From the NCBI GenBank assembly GCA_902776835.1, contig CACYRK010000012.1, forward strand, positions 1-64,000: DNA of 64,000 nt. The letters run 5' to 3'. This document shows, piece by piece, positions 36,519-47,100 of this stretch. The notes below the pieces were generated by a model. That model was given only the letters and a program-made list of their open reading frames with translations. It was not told the origin of the DNA and did not search any database. The translations under genes and the position numbers were made by a program. Each line of letters opens with the position of its first letter. The first letter of the stretch is position 1. This stretch comes from an uncultured Bacteroidales bacterium. GTDB lineage: Bacteria; Bacteroidota; Bacteroidia; Bacteroidales; Muribaculaceae.

Positions 36519-37679
36519 TCAAGTAGTTTTAAGTTGTTTAATGTAGGTCAATAAGTAAACCACACCCACTGCCATAACGGCAACGGCGCCAGCCTGGCCA
36601 ACGGCATCGCTGGCAAAGCCCATCAGCAACGGGAAGATGGTTCCGCCAAAGAGGCCCATAATCATCAGGCCCGACACCTCGTTCTGCTTTTGCGGCATCG
36701 AAGTCAGCGCCTTGGCGAAGCATATCGAGAAGATATTGGAGTTTCCATAGCCCACTAAAGCAATCGACGTGTAGAGAACCAACTTGTCGGTGCCGAAGAA
36801 GAGTCCACACATGGCCAGCACCATCATTATCACGCTGATGATGAAGAATGTGCGGTCTTTCAGCACTCTGAGGAAGAACGAACCCGTGAGGCAGCCGATG
36901 GTACGGAAGATGAAGTAAAGCGATGTGGCGAAAGCCGCCTCGTTGAGCGTCATGCCCAGTCGCTCCATGAGGATTTTAGGAGCGGTGGTGTTGGTGCCCA
37001 CATCGATTCCCACGTGGCACATAATGCCCAGGAACGACAGCAGCACGATGGGCGTTTTTAAGAGTTTGAAGCACTCGACAAACGTCGACGGCTTGCCTTC
37101 AATCTTTGCCTCGTGGATGGGGGTCACCAAGAGCAACAAAGTGGAAAGGATGCCCACCACAAGGAAGATGGCGAAGAGCACACGCCAGTTGAGACCCAGC
37201 GAGGGAATGACCGCGAGTGCGCCCCACGATGCCAGATATGGCGCGGAGAACGACGCGATAGCCTTCACAAATTGTCCGAAGGTGAGCGACGACGACAGGT
37301 TTCCGTCGCCCAGCACAGTAGCCACAAGCGGATTGAGCGACGTCTGCATCAGCGCGTTGCCAATGCCCAACAACGAGAAGGCCACCAGCATAATGCCAAA
37401 CGAGTTGCCAAACAGGGGAATGATCAGCGAGAGCACCGTCACAACGAGCGACAGCAACACCGTCTTCTTGCGACCAATCTTGTTCATCAGCATGCCGGTG
37501 GGAATGCTGAAAATCAGGAACCAGAAGAACACCAGCGAGGGGAACACATTGGCCCACTTGTCGGAGAGATTCAAGTCTGCTTTCACATAGTTGGATGCGA
37601 TACCCACAAGGTCAACAAATCCCATGCAGAAGAAGCACAGCATTATCGATATTATCGCAACTTTATTAGTTTTAGCCAT
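36519..37679 (-). CDS. Sugar MFS porter, probable fructose importer
   Basis: 386 residues with about 12 transmembrane helices. The layout and motifs (CFFCMGFVDLVGIASNYVKADLNLSDKWANV, MLMNKIGRKKTVLLSL, GIGNALMQTSLNPL) are those of the FucP-like sugar:H+ symporters. Position between fructokinase and GH32 genes points to fructose as the substrate. It starts 22 bases after the GH32 gene stop. Confidence 0.85.
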   Translation of the reverse strand: MAKTNKVAIISIMLCFFCMGFVDLVGIASNYVKADLNLSDKWANVFPSLVFFWFLIFSIPTGMLMNKIGRKKTVLLSLVVTVLSLIIPLFGNSFGIMLVAFSLLGIGNALMQTSLNPLVATVLGDGNLSSSLTFGQFVKAIASFSAPYLASWGALAVIPSLGLNWRVLFAIFLVVGILSTLLLLVTPIHEAKIEGKPSTFVECFKLLKTPIVLLSFLGIMCHVGIDVGTNTTAPKILMERLGMTLNEAAFATSLYFIFRTIGCLTGSFFLRVLKDRTFFIISVIMMVLAMCGLFFGTDKLVLYTSIALVGYGNSNIFSICFAKALTSMPQKQNEVSGLMIMGLFGGTIFPLLMGFASDAVGQAGAVAVMAVGVVYLLTYIKQLKTT

Positions 37680-37701
37680 AAAATAAGTTGTTCTTGTATT
37701 G

Positions 37702-39363
37702 TTATAAGTTCATGTTATAGATAGTGGCCTTGCCGCCTTTCACCTTTATCTCGGTATACGGTGCCGAGGGGAAGACCAGGTTGGTCATCGCCATGCGGCC
37801 GTCGGCATCAAAGGCCTCGATGCTGCAGCGGTCAACGAAGATGCGCAACTGCTTGATCACACCGTGTGTGGGCCCCACCGTGACAACGGGGAACGCCTCG
37901 CTGAAACTGGCGTCGCCGCTGGCTGTGCGGTCCATGGCGAAGGTCTGCTTGGTGGCGTCGTAGGTCATCACCACCTGCTCGCCATTGGCGTTATAGAGGG
38001 TCAACTCCATCGAGTTTTTCACATCCACGACGATTTCGCAGGTCTCGGTGGGCTTTTTCACCTTCTCGCCGCGTGCCGCGATCATCTCGGGCGACGGCTT
38101 CACGCTGACGTATGTCTCCTCGCCGTCGGTAAAGAGGCCCAGGTCGCGGGGTATGGAGTTGGCGCTGCGGAACTGGCGGGTGGGTACCTGGTTGGCATAC
38201 TGCCAGTTAGACATCCATGCCAGCACCACATGACGGCCCGCGGGAGCGTTGTAGAACGACACCGTGGCGTAATGGTCCTTGCCATAGTCGAGCCACTTGG
38301 TGACCTTGGGCATCGACTCACAGGTGAACTTGTGGCCGTCGAAGTCGCCCACGAAGTACTGGGTTGCCGAGCCGCCAAACGGGCCACCGGGGTTGATGTT
38401 GCACAGCAGCACCCACTTGTCGCCGATTTTCATCAGGTCGGGGCACTCCCACACGCCACCGTGGTTGCCGTATTCCTTGCCGAACGAACTCTCATACTTC
38501 CACTCCTTCAGGTCGCGCGACGAATAGATGCGCATCTCCTGGCCAGCGGCGAGAATCATGTTCCAGCAGTTGACATCGGCATTCCAGAACGGATTAGGGT
38601 CACGGAAGTCGGGCACGTCGCTCGACAGGACCGGGTTGCCCTCATACTTGTCGAACGTCAGGCCGTTGTCGTGCGAGATTGCGATTGACTGCGTCTGGTT
38701 CTGACCAGCCGAGGTGTAGATAGCCACCACATCGTCGCCACTGGTCACGCATGACCCTGAGAAGATGGTTCCCAAAGCATCAGGCTCGATGGCGATGGGT
38801 TGCGGAGTCCAGTGAATCAGGTCGGTGGAGGTGGAGTGTCCCCAGGTCATGTTCTCCCACTGCGAGCCGTAGGGGTTGAACTGATAGTACAGGTGCCACA
38901 CACCATCCTTGTAGAACATGCCGTTGGGGTCGTTCATCCAGCCGTAGGCCGGAGTATGGTGATAGGCAGGACGGAAGCGCTCGCGGTTCGTAGCGTCGAA
39001 GTTGTCGTCGACGCGCATCTCACGCCAGCACACAAAGTCCTTCACGGCACCCGTTGTGCGGCGGTCGCCGTGGAAGGTGACGTCGATCAGCACCTTGCTG
39101 TTGTCGAAGCGCTGGATGTCGAGGGGCACATAGTAGTCCACCTTGTCGACGGCGAGTCGCACGTTAAGCGTCTGCACCTGCTCATTGTCGACGATGACAC
39201 GCAGATAGGCATATTCCTCCTTTTCCTGCACAGGAAGCAGGATGTATTTGCCCGAGGCGTCAACACGCAGCATGGCGTGGTTTTCGCTCAGCATCTGGGG
39301 AGCCAGTGCCGTGGCCGATAAGGCCACGAGCACGGCTGCCATCAGAGTTAATAGTCTGTTCAT
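37702..39363 (-). CDS. GH32 exo-fructosidase (levanase/inulinase type) with N-terminal beta domain
   Basis: 553 residues from the ATG at 39363, which gives a signal peptide (MNRLLTLMAAVLVALSATALA); a start at 39381 would overlap the upstream gene. An N-terminal DUF4980-like beta domain (about 25-115) is followed by a five-bladed GH32 propeller. The nucleophile motif is GWMNDPNG with Asp145, then FRDPNPFW (transition-state Asp) and VWECPDLM (acid/base Glu). A C-terminal beta-sandwich follows (RIFVDRCSIEAFDADGR). The enzyme hydrolyses terminal fructose from beta-fructans, probably in the periplasm. It is 14 bases downstream of the second GH32 gene. Confidence 0.92.
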   Translation of the reverse strand: MNRLLTLMAAVLVALSATALAPQMLSENHAMLRVDASGKYILLPVQEKEEYAYLRVIVDNEQVQTLNVRLAVDKVDYYVPLDIQRFDNSKVLIDVTFHGDRRTTGAVKDFVCWREMRVDDNFDATNRERFRPAYHHTPAYGWMNDPNGMFYKDGVWHLYYQFNPYGSQWENMTWGHSTSTDLIHWTPQPIAIEPDALGTIFSGSCVTSGDDVVAIYTSAGQNQTQSIAISHDNGLTFDKYEGNPVLSSDVPDFRDPNPFWNADVNCWNMILAAGQEMRIYSSRDLKEWKYESSFGKEYGNHGGVWECPDLMKIGDKWVLLCNINPGGPFGGSATQYFVGDFDGHKFTCESMPKVTKWLDYGKDHYATVSFYNAPAGRHVVLAWMSNWQYANQVPTRQFRSANSIPRDLGLFTDGEETYVSVKPSPEMIAARGEKVKKPTETCEIVVDVKNSMELTLYNANGEQVVMTYDATKQTFAMDRTASGDASFSEAFPVVTVGPTHGVIKQLRIFVDRCSIEAFDADGRMAMTNLVFPSAPYTEIKVKGGKATIYNMNL

Positions 39364-39377
39364 GACTGTAAAGGTAA

Positions 39378-40976
39378 TCATTTTTCGGTTTGCTGGTACA
39401 CCTTCAGGTCAGAAATGGTGATATTGCCACCATAATTGTTGATGCTCCAACAATTCTTCTGGATGCCATAAATGCGGTTGGTGTAGGCGCAAACATCGTT
39501 GATGTACATCACCATCACCGAGTTGTCGGTGTAGATGTCGATGTGGTAAACATTGTCGCCAGGACGCTGGAACACATAGCCGTCGATACCCTCGACAAAG
39601 CCCTTGCCCTTGCTGCCTTCCTGCTCAAAGTTCACCTTGCGGTTGAACTCACCCTCGGGGTTAACCACCATCGTGTAATAGAGTTCGGAGTCGGTGCCGC
39701 GCACCATCGACACTCCGAAGCGGTCCCAATTATTGGAAGTGGTCACCGTGAACGAGATGTGGTTGCACGTACCCAGGCGGTTGTACAGCACATAAGCGCC
39801 ATCACCTGAGAGGGTGCCGTTGACACCGCTCATTTGAGCGCCGCTGCTGGCCATGACAGCCACGTTCTGCTCCTTGTTGTACTTAGCCTTGATGGCGGGC
39901 ACCTCGCCCAGGGTCAGCGTACCGTCGGCGTGCTGAATGATCTTGTGGCACACCAGAGCGCCCGACCAGTTAGGCTCGCCGCCTGCACCCACATTGATGT
40001 TCTTGTCGTGAATAGTGTTGCCGGTGCGGAACGGGCACCAACCCCAGATGTAGCGGTCCTGGCCGTTGCTTGCCGTCTTGCCGGCATAGAAAGCGCGGCT
40101 GTCGAGCACACCCTCATGACCGTCTTTCGGCCAGTTGGCGCCCGGATCGTTGAAGCAAGCCTTCAGCGCCTCGAAGGTGGGCGCCATCATGTATTTCACC
40201 TTGCGGCTCCACGAAGCGCGGTAACCCTCGCTGTAGACGCAATACCAGTAGTTGCCCATCTTGAAGATGTCGGGGCACTCACACATGCGGTCCCAAATCA
40301 TGGGGAAACTGCCTACGTGTTCCCACGTCTTCAGGTCGCTCGACTTGAACTCAGCAAACTTCAGGTTGCTGGAGATGACCATATGATACAGTCCGTCGTC
40401 GGCAACAAAAATCTGCGGGTCGCGGAAGTCGTTGTCGGAGTAGCCAAATGCCGAGCCTTTGAGCATCCACAGGGCGTCTTTCGACCAATTCTTGAAATCG
40501 GCTGAGGTAGCCCTCATCACAGCCTCACGTCCATAACGGTCGTGGCCGGTGTAGTAGATGTAATACACGCCGTCTTTCTCGACACAGCAGCCGGTACCCA
40601 GCGCAGCGTCCTGCTCGTCGGCAGAAGTGCCGGTAGGCAGCACCTCGCCAAGCGACTGATAGTTGGCACCATCGACTGTCGACACGCCCCAGAAGGGGTG
40701 GTAGTTGAAAGCCGCATTGTTGTCGAACTCCTGCAGATAGAGCACCTTGAAATGGCCAGCCTTGCTGTCGTAGAACGGCATCGGGTCACCACAGCGGCCT
40801 ATTGCCGGATTGTAATAGGTCTGGAAACCCGACTCGTCAACCGAGTTAAAGAATGCGGTCGTGTTGTCCCAATCCTTTGAGGGGTCGGGGCCATAGTTAT
40901 CTTCGCTGCATGCCGACGAAGCGAGCACAAAGCAACCCAGCAGCAATGCGCTGAAAATATTCTTATACTGTTTCAT
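39378..40976 (-). CDS. GH32 lipoprotein, probable surface endo-acting or binding fructan hydrolase
   Basis: 532 residues with a lipobox at Cys23 (LASSAC) followed by SEDN, an acidic lipoprotein export signal typical of outer-surface Bacteroidetes lipoproteins. GH32 propeller residues are present in modified form: GDPMPF with Asp64 in place of the usual NDPNG, FRDPQIF, and ECPDIF (acid/base Glu). A C-terminal beta-sandwich follows, similar to those annotated as DUF4975. In Bacteroides levan loci the surface GH32 is an endo-enzyme; that is likely but not proven here. It lies 7 bases after DUF4960 and 14 bases before the next GH32 gene. Confidence 0.83.
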   Translation of the reverse strand: MKQYKNIFSALLLGCFVLASSACSEDNYGPDPSKDWDNTTAFFNSVDESGFQTYYNPAIGRCGDPMPFYDSKAGHFKVLYLQEFDNNAAFNYHPFWGVSTVDGANYQSLGEVLPTGTSADEQDAALGTGCCVEKDGVYYIYYTGHDRYGREAVMRATSADFKNWSKDALWMLKGSAFGYSDNDFRDPQIFVADDGLYHMVISSNLKFAEFKSSDLKTWEHVGSFPMIWDRMCECPDIFKMGNYWYCVYSEGYRASWSRKVKYMMAPTFEALKACFNDPGANWPKDGHEGVLDSRAFYAGKTASNGQDRYIWGWCPFRTGNTIHDKNINVGAGGEPNWSGALVCHKIIQHADGTLTLGEVPAIKAKYNKEQNVAVMASSGAQMSGVNGTLSGDGAYVLYNRLGTCNHISFTVTTSNNWDRFGVSMVRGTDSELYYTMVVNPEGEFNRKVNFEQEGSKGKGFVEGIDGYVFQRPGDNVYHIDIYTDNSVMVMYINDVCAYTNRIYGIQKNCWSINNYGGNITISDLKVYQQTEK

Positions 40977-40983
40977 GAGTCAA

Positions 40984-42414
40984 TTACCTGGTTAAATAGT
41001 TGATAGCGTTCTTGGTCATAATCTCAATATTCTTGTGGTACCTCTCGGTGTAGCCAGCCTCGAGAGTATAAGAATACCAGTCGAAGCAGCCCGAACCGAT
41101 GCAGATGATGCCACCCTTACCCTCGTGAGCGGGATACTCCCAGAGCACGATAGCGCCATCGCCACCAACACCCAGCACCTTACCGCCGGTGCGGCTGGTC
41201 CAAGCGTCGTAATTGTCGTAACCACCCCAGTCGGTACCAATGTGGTACTGAGCGGTAGAGTTGGTGATGTGATATCCGGCGTCGGTGCAATAGACAGCGT
41301 TGGGATCATCACCGGTCACAAGACCTTGATAAATGGCGTGTCCGGCCTGGCCTGCAAAGATGTTGAAAGTCCACGGGCCGCCGCACAACTCGGCATTGGC
41401 CTCATCCTGACCCCAGCAGTTGTTGGGCGTGGTCCACTCGTCGTCGCCGGTAGTGCCGATGAACGAGGGCAGGTTAACGGCATAGCGAGTGAGCAGCAGG
41501 GCACCGCCGTTCTCGTAGAACTGACGCAACTCATTCAGCGTGTTCATGGCATCAGTAGCCTTAGCGACAAACGCGTCGTGGCCGTCAACACCGCCATCCA
41601 CGTGCCAGTGCCACCAGATGAGTTTGCACTCCGAGAGGTCGAGCGTGCCTGCGCGCAGGTCGGCAAACGAAGCGTACAGCGAACTCTCGACATTGCCAAG
41701 CATCCACTGGCAAGCAGTCTGAGCCTCGGGATCAAGTTCGTTCATCGTGGGAGCAGAACCCAGGAACAGTGCCTTGGGCTTGCTGATAGCAATCACCGTG
41801 ACGGTGTAGACACTTTCAGCCGAGTTGTTCTTCACCGTGTAAGTGACGGGCTGAGAGAAGTCCTGAGCGACACCCGACGACGGGGTAATCGTTGCATTCT
41901 GGCTATAAGTGATTGTGGGCACCAGGTTAGTGATGTCGAGCGTAGCGGGCACATACACGACAATCGACTTCGTTGCCTGGTCGATGCTGCCGGTGTAGAT
42001 GTCGTTAATCACAAACTCGGTGATTCGTGCCTCATCGTGCAGGACCGACAAAGTCCAGTCCATGTACACGTCGCCATTCTTCACGTGCAACACCTTGGCA
42101 GCGTCCATGTTGATGGTTTCGCCCTGGCTAATGTTACACACAGCACCGTCCGACATCTTCAGTGATGTTACCGTCATGGCCGATGTCTCGTACACCTCGG
42201 GCAGACGCACGAGGATGGTGCGTGACGGCAGGTCGATGATACCCTCAAAATTGTCGAGGGTGAGTTGTTCGATCATGCAGTTGCCTTTCAACTCCAGGTC
42301 GCTGAGGTTGTCGTCGGAGCATGAACTGAGCATTGTGGCGAGTCCGCAGCATGCAAAACACGCACATAATATATATAATATCTTAACTTTCATATTCATT
42401 GATATTTTATTCAT
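40984..42414 (-). CDS. DUF4960 surface glycan-binding lipoprotein
   Basis: 476 residues; a start at 42393 (MKVKILYILCACFACC) gives a cleaner signal peptide and may be the true one. The lipobox is at LSSCSDD, with an acidic export signal (SDDNLSD). The middle has bacterial Ig-like strands, and the C-terminal 230 residues read as DUF4960 (PKALFLGSAPTMNELDPEAQTACQWML, KLIWWHWHVDGG). In the Bacteroides levan locus the DUF4960 protein acts as surface glycan-binding protein, which fits its position between GH32 and SusD genes. Confidence 0.85.
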   Translation of the reverse strand: MNKISMNMKVKILYILCACFACCGLATMLSSCSDDNLSDLELKGNCMIEQLTLDNFEGIIDLPSRTILVRLPEVYETSAMTVTSLKMSDGAVCNISQGETINMDAAKVLHVKNGDVYMDWTLSVLHDEARITEFVINDIYTGSIDQATKSIVVYVPATLDITNLVPTITYSQNATITPSSGVAQDFSQPVTYTVKNNSAESVYTVTVIAISKPKALFLGSAPTMNELDPEAQTACQWMLGNVESSLYASFADLRAGTLDLSECKLIWWHWHVDGGVDGHDAFVAKATDAMNTLNELRQFYENGGALLLTRYAVNLPSFIGTTGDDEWTTPNNCWGQDEANAELCGGPWTFNIFAGQAGHAIYQGLVTGDDPNAVYCTDAGYHITNSTAQYHIGTDWGGYDNYDAWTSRTGGKVLGVGGDGAIVLWEYPAHEGKGGIICIGSGCFDWYSYTLEAGYTERYHKNIEIMTKNAINYLTR

Positions 42415-42438
42415 CTGAATTAAACAATGTTGCGGTGA

Positions 42439-44175
42439 TTACCAGTTGCCAATGTTCTGTTTGTAGTGGCCGTTAGATGCCGAAATCTGGCTGAACGGGA
42501 TGGGCAGGTACTCATCCTTGTTGGCCGTGAAATGAGCGACACTGTAAATCGAGCAGTGGCCGATTTCCTCGGCAAAGTACTTGTTGAGCACCGTGGCGGC
42601 ATCGCCCCAGCGCACGAGGTCGAAGAAGCGCTCGCTCTCCATAGCCAATTCCAGACGGCGCTCCATCTTCACAATCTTAATGGTCTCATCCTTAGAATGG
42701 CCTGTGTTGTAGTTGCTGACGTACATCTTCACGCCGAAAGCACTGGGATAACTTGAAATCATCTGGGTGCTGGTGGCTGCACGCGAACGCAGTTGGTTCA
42801 CCAGGTTGATGGCCTGGTCCGATTGTCCCAACTGGGCATAAGCCTCGGCACGCATCAGCAGCACGTCGGCATAGCGGAAGACGATACGGTTCATCGGGCT
42901 GGCCCAATAAGAGCCCTTGATCAGGTAACTGCCAATGAGGGCGGGGTCGACATTCTGCTTGAGCGACACATAGTAGCCATACAGGCCATTGCTGCGGCTC
43001 CAGATGCTGGTCTCCTCCATCATATAGCGGCGGTTGAACATGTAAGGCAAGCCGGGCATGCCCACGGTGAGGAACAGACGCGGGTCGGCATTGTCGGCGG
43101 TCATGTCATAATCCTTGTTGTTGAAATTATCGAGCAGGGGCAGGCCATCGGCGCCGGTACGGAAGGCATTCACGAGGTTCTGCGACGGCTTGTAGAAGTC
43201 GCAACCACCATCGGTAGCGCCGGGAATGTTGGGCGGAATCAAACCGTAACTCCAGTTCAGGTTGCCATAGGTGGAACCGTCGTTGCGCGAGTACTGGATA
43301 GCCCAGAGGCTCTCCTTGCCGTTTTCGTACTCTTCCTCGGGACGGAAGTTGTTGTGGATGTCGGCCTCCAGACCATAGTTGGTGTACAGGGAAGGATTGG
43401 TGAACTCAATTACCTTCTCCAGGTCGCCCTGATTGATGCTCGTCACCTGGTTGCTGTTTTCGTCGTCCTGACGATAAGCCTTGTAGAGGTAAACCTTGGC
43501 CAGGAAAGCGGCGGCGGCAGCGCGCGTGGGACGGCCCTTATCGTCCTGCACAGCGGGCAGCGTGTTGTAAGCCTCCATCAAGTCGTCGATGATGAGTTGC
43601 CAGCCCTCGTCGTTGGAGTACTGAGTGTTAGACAACTCGTTATACTCGTCGTAGGTCAAGTTCTCGTTGACAACAAACGGGATGTTTTTGTACAAGCGCT
43701 TGAGCAGGAAGTGGCCATAGGCACGCAAGAACTTCATCTCGGCCAGGCGCTGATTCTTCATGGCATAACTGTCGGAAGTCTCCTTAAGCAGCGCGATGGC
43801 GCTGTTGACGCGCGACAGGCTGTTGTACAATCTCACCCACATGTCGTTAATGTTCCAGTTGGTGGTGAGCACACCTTGCTGAACCTCAAGTTGATGGAAC
43901 ACGTCACCGTCGCTGGTGCCGTTACCACCCTTATAGGCGTCGTCGCTGCGAACGTCGAAGTTCCACATCGAGAACGACGAGTTGATGTCCTCGGCAGTGG
44001 TAAAGATGGCGTAGGCCGAGATTGCCATAGCCTCAGCGTTTTCGGGTGTCTTCACTTGATCGTCACTGAGTGTGGCTTGGGGCTTGTGCTCATCGAGAAA
44101 ATCATCACAAGACGTGAACAATGTGGTGGCACAGAATACCAGACCGACGCACAATATATTGAATATCTTTTTCAT
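42439..44175 (-). CDS. SusD/RagB-family nutrient-binding lipoprotein
   Basis: 578 residues with a lipobox (LFTSCDDFLDEHKPQ) and surface export signal DDFLDE. The SusD pattern is clear: an N-terminal helix with SAYAIFTTAED, TPR-like helices (MKNQRLAEMKFLRAYGHFLLKRLYKNIPFV, RAAAAAFLAKVYLYKA), and a C-terminal NRIVFRYADVLLMRAEAYAQLG plus KMERRLELAMESERFFDLVRWG. It caps the SusC barrel and binds fructan oligosaccharides. It begins 15 bases after susC. Confidence 0.95.
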   Translation of the reverse strand: MKKIFNILCVGLVFCATTLFTSCDDFLDEHKPQATLSDDQVKTPENAEAMAISAYAIFTTAEDINSSFSMWNFDVRSDDAYKGGNGTSDGDVFHQLEVQQGVLTTNWNINDMWVRLYNSLSRVNSAIALLKETSDSYAMKNQRLAEMKFLRAYGHFLLKRLYKNIPFVVNENLTYDEYNELSNTQYSNDEGWQLIIDDLMEAYNTLPAVQDDKGRPTRAAAAAFLAKVYLYKAYRQDDENSNQVTSINQGDLEKVIEFTNPSLYTNYGLEADIHNNFRPEEEYENGKESLWAIQYSRNDGSTYGNLNWSYGLIPPNIPGATDGGCDFYKPSQNLVNAFRTGADGLPLLDNFNNKDYDMTADNADPRLFLTVGMPGLPYMFNRRYMMEETSIWSRSNGLYGYYVSLKQNVDPALIGSYLIKGSYWASPMNRIVFRYADVLLMRAEAYAQLGQSDQAINLVNQLRSRAATSTQMISSYPSAFGVKMYVSNYNTGHSKDETIKIVKMERRLELAMESERFFDLVRWGDAATVLNKYFAEEIGHCSIYSVAHFTANKDEYLPIPFSQISASNGHYKQNIGNW

Positions 44176-44190
44176 AGTGATTGCGAATTT

Positions 44191-47100
44191 TTAGAATGAA
44201 ACATTAAGACCGAAAGTGACATTGAGTGGAATTGGATAGCCGAAGTTGGGATTCTCGGGATCCACTCCAGTGAACGACTTGCTCTTGATCGTCAGCAGGT
44301 TTTGTGCCGACAAATACATGCGCAGGCGTGCGATGTGCATCGCGTCGCACACGTTGCTGCCAAAGTTGTAACCCACCTGGATGTTGCGCATCTTAGCATA
44401 CGAGCCATCCTCCACAAAGTAACTGCTCACACGCTTCTCGTTGTTGTTGTCCATCGTGCTCACAGCGGGGATGTTGGAGTCGGGGTTCGAGGGTGTCCAT
44501 GCGTCGAGCAAGCGGCGGCCCTTGTTCAGGTTAGAGATATTCAGTCCGCTCCACAAGTCGGTCTCGCGCTTCAGGTCGCTGATTACGTCGGCACCCTGTG
44601 CGCCCTGCCAGAACATTGTGAAGTCCCAATTCTTGTACTCGAGATAGATGTTAAGACCCCAAGTGAAGTCGGGCACCGGCGAGAAAATCCACTTCTGGTC
44701 TTTCTCGTTGATGACGCCGTCCTCGTTCAGGTCTTTCCAACGGATGCGACCCAGGCCGGCACCATTCTGTGCGGCATGGTTGTCGATTTCGTCCTGGCTC
44801 TTGAAGATGCCGTCGTAGACGTAGCCCACTTGTGCGCCCATGGGATGTCCCACCACGCTCTCGACGCCGTTGCCACCGAAGGTGCCGTTGGCAGCCAGAG
44901 TCTCGGGAAGTTTGGTCACCTTATTACGATAGGTGCCGATGTTGCCCGAGAAGTCATAATGGAAATCACCGGCCGAGCCACGGTAGCCCACGTTCAACTC
45001 GATACCGCGGTTAGTCATCTCACCAGCGTTGATCCACTGGCTGCTGCCCTCGCCCATCACACCGATGCCGGGCATGTTAACCAAGATGTCGGTAGTCTTC
45101 TTGTAGTACCACTCAAACGAGCCGTACAGTGCGTTGCGAAGCAGACCGAAGTCGAAACCTAAGTTGGTTTGAGTAGTGGTCTCCCACTTGAGGTCGTCGT
45201 TACCCAGTTGGTTGCGCTTAAAGCCACTGGCCAGGGTCTGGCCGCCGTTGGTGCCGGCAATGTCGTAACTGGTACCGTAACTCTGGCCGCCAAAGCCGGC
45301 CTCGCCATAGTTGCTCTCAAAGATGGTGTAGCGGGCAATGTTGGAGATTTCCTGGTTACCAGTTTGTCCCCACGATGCACGCAGTTTCAAGTTGTCGAGC
45401 CAGTCGAAGCCCTTCAGGAACGACTCCTCGCTGATGCGCCAACCCACACTCACCGAGGGGAAGGTACCATAACGGTTGTTGCGACCGAAGCGGCTCGAAC
45501 CGTCGTGACGGATGGTCAAACTGGCCAGATAGCGGTCGTTATAGGTGTAATTCACCTTGCCGAAGAACGACACCAGCGAGTAACCCTCGCCAGCACCATA
45601 AGCCTCGGCATTGCCAACGGCCGAGTTGGGCCACATGTAATCAGGATTCAGGACGGCGAAGTCATAAGCCTTGCCGCTGAGCCACGAGTCGTCCTCGCGG
45701 TTAAGTTCGATACCAACCAGCACGTCGCCGCGATGCAAGTCGCGCTCCAAGTTGTAAGTTGCAATGGCGTTCCACATCCACTTGGTCCAGTGCTCCTGCT
45801 TAGCCTCGACGGCGTTGGTAGGATTGGCCACCGTACCCTCGGTGACGGGATAGGTGAAAATGCGTTGCTGCTTCTGTGCATAGTCAAGACCGAAGGTCGA
45901 CTTGATGTTGAAATTGGCAAAGGGGTTTATGTTGATGAACGCGTCGCCAAACATGCGCCAATAGGTGTAGCGGTTGTCGCTGTTGCGGTCAAGACGAGCC
46001 ACGGGGTTCTCACGGTCGGGATAGCCACCCACAGGACCGGCATATTGGCCAGTGGTGGTGTAAACCGGCAACGAGGGGTTAAACTGCAGCACATTCTCCA
46101 GGAATCCGCCAGGAGCCTGGAGTTCGTTGGTGCGGTTTACCGTGAAGTGCTCACCCACAGTGATGATTTTGCGCTCACCTATGTTGAGCAACTTGTAAGA
46201 AGTGTTCATACGAGCCGAGAAGCGCTCGAAGTCCGACTGCTTGATGATACCCTTGTTCTTATAGTAACCTACCGAGAAGAACGAAGTTCCGTTCTCGGTG
46301 CCTTGACTCAGCGATAAGTTATATTGCTGAACCAAGCCAGTGCGCGTTGTCTCGTCGAACCAGTCGGTATCGGCGGCGGGTGTCGTGCCGGCAAGGTCCA
46401 AATACTTGCTCATGGTGATGCCATTAAGCACAGGCACGCCCGAGGCGTTGTAACTCCAATCATAATGATATCCCAAGCCGTTTAAGTTGGGATTCAGGCC
46501 GTCATTCACATAACCTTGCCACATCATCTGGCCAAACTCCTTGGCGTTCAGCACTTTCATCTTGTGAGCATAAGTCTGCACCGAGAGGCTGGCATCGAAG
46601 TCGATTTTCACTTTGCCTTCCTTGCCACCCTTGGTGGTGATGATAATCACACCGTTTGCAGCGCGGCTACCGTAGATAGAAGCCGAAGCGGCGTCCTTAA
46701 GCACCTGGATGCTCTCGATGTCGTTACCATTGAGTTCATGCATACCGGCTTTGGTGGGAACACCGTCGATGATGTAAAGCGGGTCGTTGTTGTTGAGTGT
46801 ACCAGTACCACGAATACGCACCGTTGCGGCACCCGAGGGATTACCGTCGGCCGCGATGTTCATTCCCGGCACGCGACCCTGCATCGCCTTCATGGGGTTG
46901 TTTTCGTTCTGCTTTACCAGATCACTCACACTAACCACCGACACTGCGCCGGTCAAGTCGGCCTTGCGCTGGGTGGTGTAGCCCGTCACGACAATCTCGT
47001 TAAGGGAAATAGCATCCTCCTTCATGGTAACCACCATGCCGTTACTTGCAGGCAGTTCCATATTCAGGTAGCCCACATAGGTGAAAACGAGAGTTGCTCC

